Assembly: GCA_023252115.1 (NCBI GenBank)
Contig: JAHEXM010000036.1
Span: 1-10,175, forward strand
Direction: 5' to 3'
DNA: 10,175 nt
Source of the DNA: Micrococcales bacterium
GTDB taxonomy: Bacteria > Actinomycetota > Actinomycetes > S36-B12 > UBA10799
Shown: positions 7,987 through 10,175 of the stretch, piece after piece
Position numbering within the stretch: position 1 is the first letter of the stretch
How the letters are laid out: each line of letters begins with the position of its first letter
Notes under the pieces: generated by a model
Database searches by the model: none
What the model saw: only the letters and a program-made list of their open reading frames with translations
Told to the model about the DNA's origin: nothing
Position numbers and translations under genes: made by a program

Positions 7987-8004
7987 GCGATCAGAACTGA
8001 TAGC
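7987..8004. promoter_or_regulatory. Imperfect palindrome in the divergent acyltransferase/DUF3068 promoter region
   Basis: GCGATCAGAACTGATAGC contains a perfect inverted repeat ATCAG-AA-CTGAT (7990-8001), flanked by GC/GC after one mismatched pair. It sits in the 128-bp intergenic region between two divergent genes. On the minus strand it falls largely between weak -35-like (TCGACG, 8011-8006) and -10-like (CTTAAT, 7988-7983) hexamers. It may be an operator for a dimeric regulator; a short palindrome like this can also arise by chance. Confidence 0.3.
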
Positions 8005-8035
8005 GCGTCGAAATGCAACCGATACGGCGATCCGT

Positions 8036-8041
8036 TAGCGT
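8036..8041 (+). promoter_or_regulatory. Putative -10 element of the DUF3068 gene
   Basis: TAGCGT fits TAnnnT and lies 35 bp upstream of the ATG at 8077, leaving a short leader that would contain the Shine-Dalgarno sequence. No convincing -35 is visible. Low-confidence pattern call. Confidence 0.25.
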
Positions 8042-8062
8042 CCACCCGGAATAGTTGAGTCT

Positions 8063-8069
8063 GAAAGGA
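8063..8069 (+). promoter_or_regulatory. Ribosome binding site of the DUF3068 gene
   Basis: GAAAGGA ends seven bases before the ATG at 8077, a standard Shine-Dalgarno spacing, and supports this start codon. Confidence 0.6.
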
Positions 8070-8076
8070 CCCCCGA

Positions 8077-9168
8077 ATGAAGAGAATCATTGGCCTGATC
8101 GTTTTCGGGCTTGGTGTCGCCTTCCTTGTCGCCGCACCCCTCTTCCGCTTTTATGTCACGCCCAAGGTCGCAGTGGCGCCCTTGAACCAATACACCGTGT
8201 CGACTGGTGTTGGTGTGGCAAACAAGATGCTCAACATCCCGGCCTCAGCAGCGGCCGGCAAAGCCGTCATCGACTCCAATGTGGCGCTGACGAATACCCG
8301 CTACACCAAGGGCGATGTCACGGCTTCGCAGCAGAACCCGGCCAAATCGCAGAACCTGGCGATTTACGACACTTTCAGTCGCATCGATACGCCCACTGGT
8401 CTGCTCACGGCGTCATCATCGCGCTACGCCTTCAACCGCACTACTTCAGTTCTGTCCAACTGCTGTGGGGCTAATTCAGGCGGTCAGACTGTGAACTTCA
8501 CGGGCGTCATGCCGTTGAAGTTTCCGTTCTTTGTCGGAAAGCAGACATACCAGATCTGGAATGACTCAACCCAAAGCACGGTTCCTGCTGTTTTCGTTGA
8601 TGCAGAGAACCATGCTGGTATCTCGTCGTATAAATTCCAGCAGGATTTGCCAGCGACTAAGGTCCCCGGCAGTGATTCCCAAGTGCCTGCGAAACTGGCT
8701 GGCCAACCGGGAGCCGGCAATATCTCGGTTGCCCAATACGTCGCATTCCAGGCCACGTTGTGGATCGAGCCGCTAACGGGGCAGATCATCGACTCCTCAG
8801 TTCACCAAACCCAGTCCTACCGGGGCGCTGATGGAGCGACTGATCTCGTTGTCATTGTTGACGCCAACTTCAGTGGTCAGCCCGCCTACGTCGCACAGTC
8901 CGCCAAGACCATCAAGAGTCTGGCTGACCAGCTGAACCTGGTGAAGAACATTCTTCCCATTGTGTTCTTGATCCTCGGCATCATCTTGATTGCCGTTGGG
9001 TTCTTCGTTCAGTGGAAGGGCTTCAAGGAGCAGCAAGCTGCAGCCGGCACTGATGGCTCAGGTCCAAACCCCGAGGACCAACTAGCCCAAGATCCGGCAA
9101 CGATGGCTCAGCCGCCAATTGACCCGGCAGCTGGTCCACCACCGAGTACAGGTCCGCCACAGGCTTAG
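8077..9168 (+). CDS. DUF3068 (PorA-family, Rv0227c-like) membrane-anchored envelope protein
   Basis: The 363-residue protein has one N-terminal membrane segment (residues ~4-22, IIGLIVFGLGVAFLVAAPL), a large extracytoplasmic domain (~25-288) and a second membrane segment (~291-312, ILPIVFLILGIILIAVGFF). It ends in a 50-residue cytoplasmic tail rich in Pro, Ala and Gln. The junction RFYVTPKVAVAPLNQYTVSTG (residues 24-44, quoted only for its FYVTPK and APLNQ marks) and the Cys-Cys pair in LSNCCG (127-131) are what I recognise as DUF3068 signatures; Pfam has also labelled the family 'porin PorA', a name not backed by anything visible here. The function is not established. DUF3068 genes in actinobacteria recur next to acyltransferase and envelope-glycan genes; Rv0227c beside Rv0228 is the example I recall. 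A sensor, chaperone or transport-accessory role in glycan assembly is only inference. The start is supported by GAAAGGA 7 nt upstream. Confidence 0.88.
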   Translation: MKRIIGLIVFGLGVAFLVAAPLFRFYVTPKVAVAPLNQYTVSTGVGVANKMLNIPASAAAGKAVIDSNVALTNTRYTKGDVTASQQNPAKSQNLAIYDTFSRIDTPTGLLTASSSRYAFNRTTSVLSNCCGANSGGQTVNFTGVMPLKFPFFVGKQTYQIWNDSTQSTVPAVFVDAENHAGISSYKFQQDLPATKVPGSDSQVPAKLAGQPGAGNISVAQYVAFQATLWIEPLTGQIIDSSVHQTQSYRGADGATDLVVIVDANFSGQPAYVAQSAKTIKSLADQLNLVKNILPIVFLILGIILIAVGFFVQWKGFKEQQAAAGTDGSGPNPEDQLAQDPATMAQPPIDPAAGPPPSTGPPQA

Positions 9169-9183
9169 ATTTGGGCCTTCCGG

Positions 9184-9189
9184 TACCCT
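9184..9189 (+). promoter_or_regulatory. Putative -10 element of the rpsA promoter
   Basis: TACCCT within CGGTACCCTAGAAATA resembles strong actinobacterial -10 boxes. It lies 16 bp past the DUF3068 stop codon, so rpsA probably has its own promoter and a 5' leader of about 140 nt. The -35 would fall inside the last codons of the DUF3068 gene; no good TTGACA match is visible there. Confidence 0.45.
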
Positions 9190-9204
9190 AGAAATACGCG
9201 ACCG

Positions 9205-9230
9205 GCCTGCATGTCCTCACAGGAGCAGGC
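9205..9230 (+). other. Strong hairpin between the DUF3068 gene and rpsA
   Basis: GCCTGC (9205-9210) pairs with GCAGGC (9225-9230), and TCCT (9214-9217) pairs with AGGA (9221-9224) around a CAC loop. This makes a ten-pair stem with a 3-nt bulge (ATG) on the left arm. It could be a U-tract-less terminator for the upstream gene or, as it lies after the likely rpsA -10, the first stem of the rpsA leader. No T-run follows within 10 bases, so I do not call it an intrinsic terminator. Confidence 0.5.
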
Positions 9231-9250
9231 GCATGCGGTTCATTTCGTTT

Positions 9251-9314
9251 GATCACGTTGTTTCAACGATCCAACGCTGTGGAACAAGGGTCTGTTGCGC
9301 AACCAACGAGTTCC
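9251..9314 (+). promoter_or_regulatory. Structured 5' leader region of rpsA
   Basis: A GATC-(AC)-GTTG / CAAC-GATC stem with a TTT loop spans 9251-9271; equivalently CGTTG-TTT-CAACG. A GGAAC/GTTCC pair (9281-9285 with 9310-9314) encloses the self-complementary GTTGCGCAAC (9294-9303). CAACG occurs three times (9264, 9272, 9304), so the single CGTTG at 9256-9260 could pair with any of them. S1 autoregulates its own translation in Escherichia coli, so a regulatory leader is plausible. The fold is read by eye; no energy was computed. Confidence 0.35.
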
Positions 9315-9324
9315 ATGTCCACCC

Positions 9325-9328
9325 GGAG
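9325..9328 (+). promoter_or_regulatory. Distal ribosome binding site of rpsA
   Basis: GGAG lies 11 nt upstream of the ATG at 9340, longer than the usual 5-9 nt. It is the only Shine-Dalgarno-like match before the start. Weak, distant SD sequences are known for rpsA in some bacteria, in keeping with S1-dependent control. Confidence 0.4.
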
Positions 9329-9339
9329 CAATTTCCTCC

Positions 9340-10175
9340 ATGACCTCAGCCGTAGCCGAACGACCGTTAGCCCCATCCGTTGCCATTAACGACATCGGCG
9401 ACGAAGCCGCACTTCTTGCGGCAATCGACGAAACCATCAAGTACTTCAACGACGGAGACATCGTCGAAGGAACTATCGTCAAAGTTGACCGCGACGAAGT
9501 TCTTCTCGATATCGGATACAAGACCGAAGGTGTTATCCCGAGTCGCGAACTGTCCATCAAGCACGACGTCGACCCTTCAGAGGTCGTTTCCGTGGGAGAT
9601 GTGGTCGAAGCCCTCGTCCTTCAGAAGGAAGACAAAGACGGTCGACTGATCCTTTCCAAGAAGCGCGCACAGTACGAGCGGGCCTGGGGCGACATCGAAG
9701 CCATCAAGGACGCCGACGGCATGGTCAAGGGCAGCGTTATTGAGGTCGTCAAGGGCGGTCTGATTCTCGACATCGGCCTACGTGGCTTCTTGCCCGCGTC
9801 GTTGGTTGAGATGCGCCGCGTGCGTGACTTGCAGCCGTATGTCGGCCAAGAGATCGAAGCCAAAATCATCGAGCTCGACAAGAACCGCAACAACGTCGTA
9901 CTTTCGCGCCGCGCATGGCTCGAGCAGACCCAGTCGCAGGTTCGCCAGGACTTCCTGACCACGTTGCAAAAGGGTCAAGTGCGTGACGGTGTCGTCAGTT
10001 CGATTGTCAACTTCGGCGCATTCGTGGACTTGGGTGGCGTCGACGGCCTGGTTCACGTCTCGGAACTGTCGTGGAAGCACATCGAGCACGCGTCAGAGGT
10101 TGTCGAGGTTGGCCAAGAGGTCACGGTCGAGGTGCTCGACGTCGACATGGACCGCGAGCGCGTTTCGCTCTCGCT
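9340..10175 (+). CDS. rpsA: 30S ribosomal protein S1 (5' part; 3' end outside window)
   Basis: The frame runs open from ATG 9340 to the window end, giving 278 residues and a partial codon. S1 binds mRNA on the small ribosomal subunit and helps place it for initiation. After an acidic N-terminal extension (~1-37) come three OB-fold S1 domains: residues ~38-108 (GTIVKVDRDEVLLDIGYKTEGVIP), ~125-192 (GSVIEVVKGGLILDIGLRGFLP, then VVLSRR) and ~211-278 (VVSSIVNFGAFVDLGGVDGLVHVSELS), of which only the key cores are quoted. Actinobacterial S1 usually has four such domains and about 480-500 residues, so at least one domain is missing beyond the edge. No upstream in-frame start is present near the ATG. 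Codon use is visibly more biased (GAC, ATC, GTC, AAG) than in the neighbouring envelope genes, as expected for a highly expressed protein. Confidence 0.97.
   Translation, partial: MTSAVAERPLAPSVAINDIGDEAALLAAIDETIKYFNDGDIVEGTIVKVDRDEVLLDIGYKTEGVIPSRELSIKHDVDPSEVVSVGDVVEALVLQKEDKDGRLILSKKRAQYERAWGDIEAIKDADGMVKGSVIEVVKGGLILDIGLRGFLPASLVEMRRVRDLQPYVGQEIEAKIIELDKNRNNVVLSRRAWLEQTQSQVRQDFLTTLQKGQVRDGVVSSIVNFGAFVDLGGVDGLVHVSELSWKHIEHASEVVEVGQEVTVEVLDVDMDRERVSLS

Noticed and set aside
9205..9230. Intrinsic terminator after the DUF3068 gene
   Set aside because: The stem is strong but no U-tract follows, and it lies downstream of the likely rpsA -10 box, so leader structure is equally likely.
9211..9252. 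Short upstream reading frame of 13 codons in the rpsA leader
   Set aside because: Its ATG forms the bulge of a stable hairpin, there is no Shine-Dalgarno sequence, and the peptide (MSSQEQAHAVHFV) has no attenuator-like codon run.
1..10175. CRISPR arrays, tRNA genes, insertion sequences, phage or defence genes
   Set aside because: No spaced direct repeats, tRNA-like cloverleaf, transposase or nuclease motif was seen on either strand; no such mobile or defence system is supported.

Overview
The window comes from an actinobacterial chromosome. It is fairly GC-rich by eye (GC not computed). The assignment rests on gene content: an AftD/DUF3367-type arabinofuranosyltransferase, a DUF3068 membrane protein, and an S1 protein that reads as actinobacterial. 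Start signals fit too: GTG starts placed directly behind TAnnnT -10-like hexamers, alongside some strong Shine-Dalgarno sites. The genus cannot be decided from this sequence. I see no IS element, integrase, CRISPR array, tRNA or rRNA.

Layout. (1) 1-621 (+): the 3' part of a protein with a WD40/TolB-like propeller segment followed by a fibronectin type III domain; its start lies outside the window. (2) 614-1816 (-): a GT-B fold family 4 glycosyltransferase, convergent with gene 1 and overlapping it by 8 bp. (3) 1891-2628 (+): a class I SAM-dependent methyltransferase, divergent from the glycosyltransferase. (4) 2625-6875 (+): a 1416-residue AftD-like membrane glycosyltransferase, joined to the methyltransferase by an ATGA start/stop overlap. 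(5) 6698-7948 (-): an acyltransferase-3 family membrane protein whose 3' end overlaps the AftD-like gene antisense by 178 bp. (6) 8077-9168 (+): a DUF3068 two-TM envelope protein, divergent from the acyltransferase across 128 bp that holds a small palindrome. (7) 9340 to the window end (+): the 5' two thirds or so of rpsA, preceded by a 171-bp spacer with a -10-like box and several hairpins.

Genes 2-6 form a coherent envelope-glycan module. From memory, the same families sit together in Mycobacterium tuberculosis: Rv0224c methyltransferase divergent from Rv0225 glycosyltransferase, Rv0227c DUF3068 divergent from Rv0228 acyltransferase, and Rv0236c AftD nearby. Here they are compacted into about 8.5 kb beside the housekeeping gene rpsA. 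A reasonable inference is that GT4 and the methyltransferase act on a cytoplasmic lipid-linked or polysaccharide precursor, the AftD-like enzyme adds a pentose (probably arabinofuranose from a polyprenyl donor) outside the membrane, the acyltransferase decorates the product, and the DUF3068 protein has an unknown envelope role. Their acceptor in this organism is not known. The features most worth a second look are the compact module itself, the reciprocal antisense overlap, the mirrored leaderless-type starts between genes 2 and 3, and the structured leader of rpsA.
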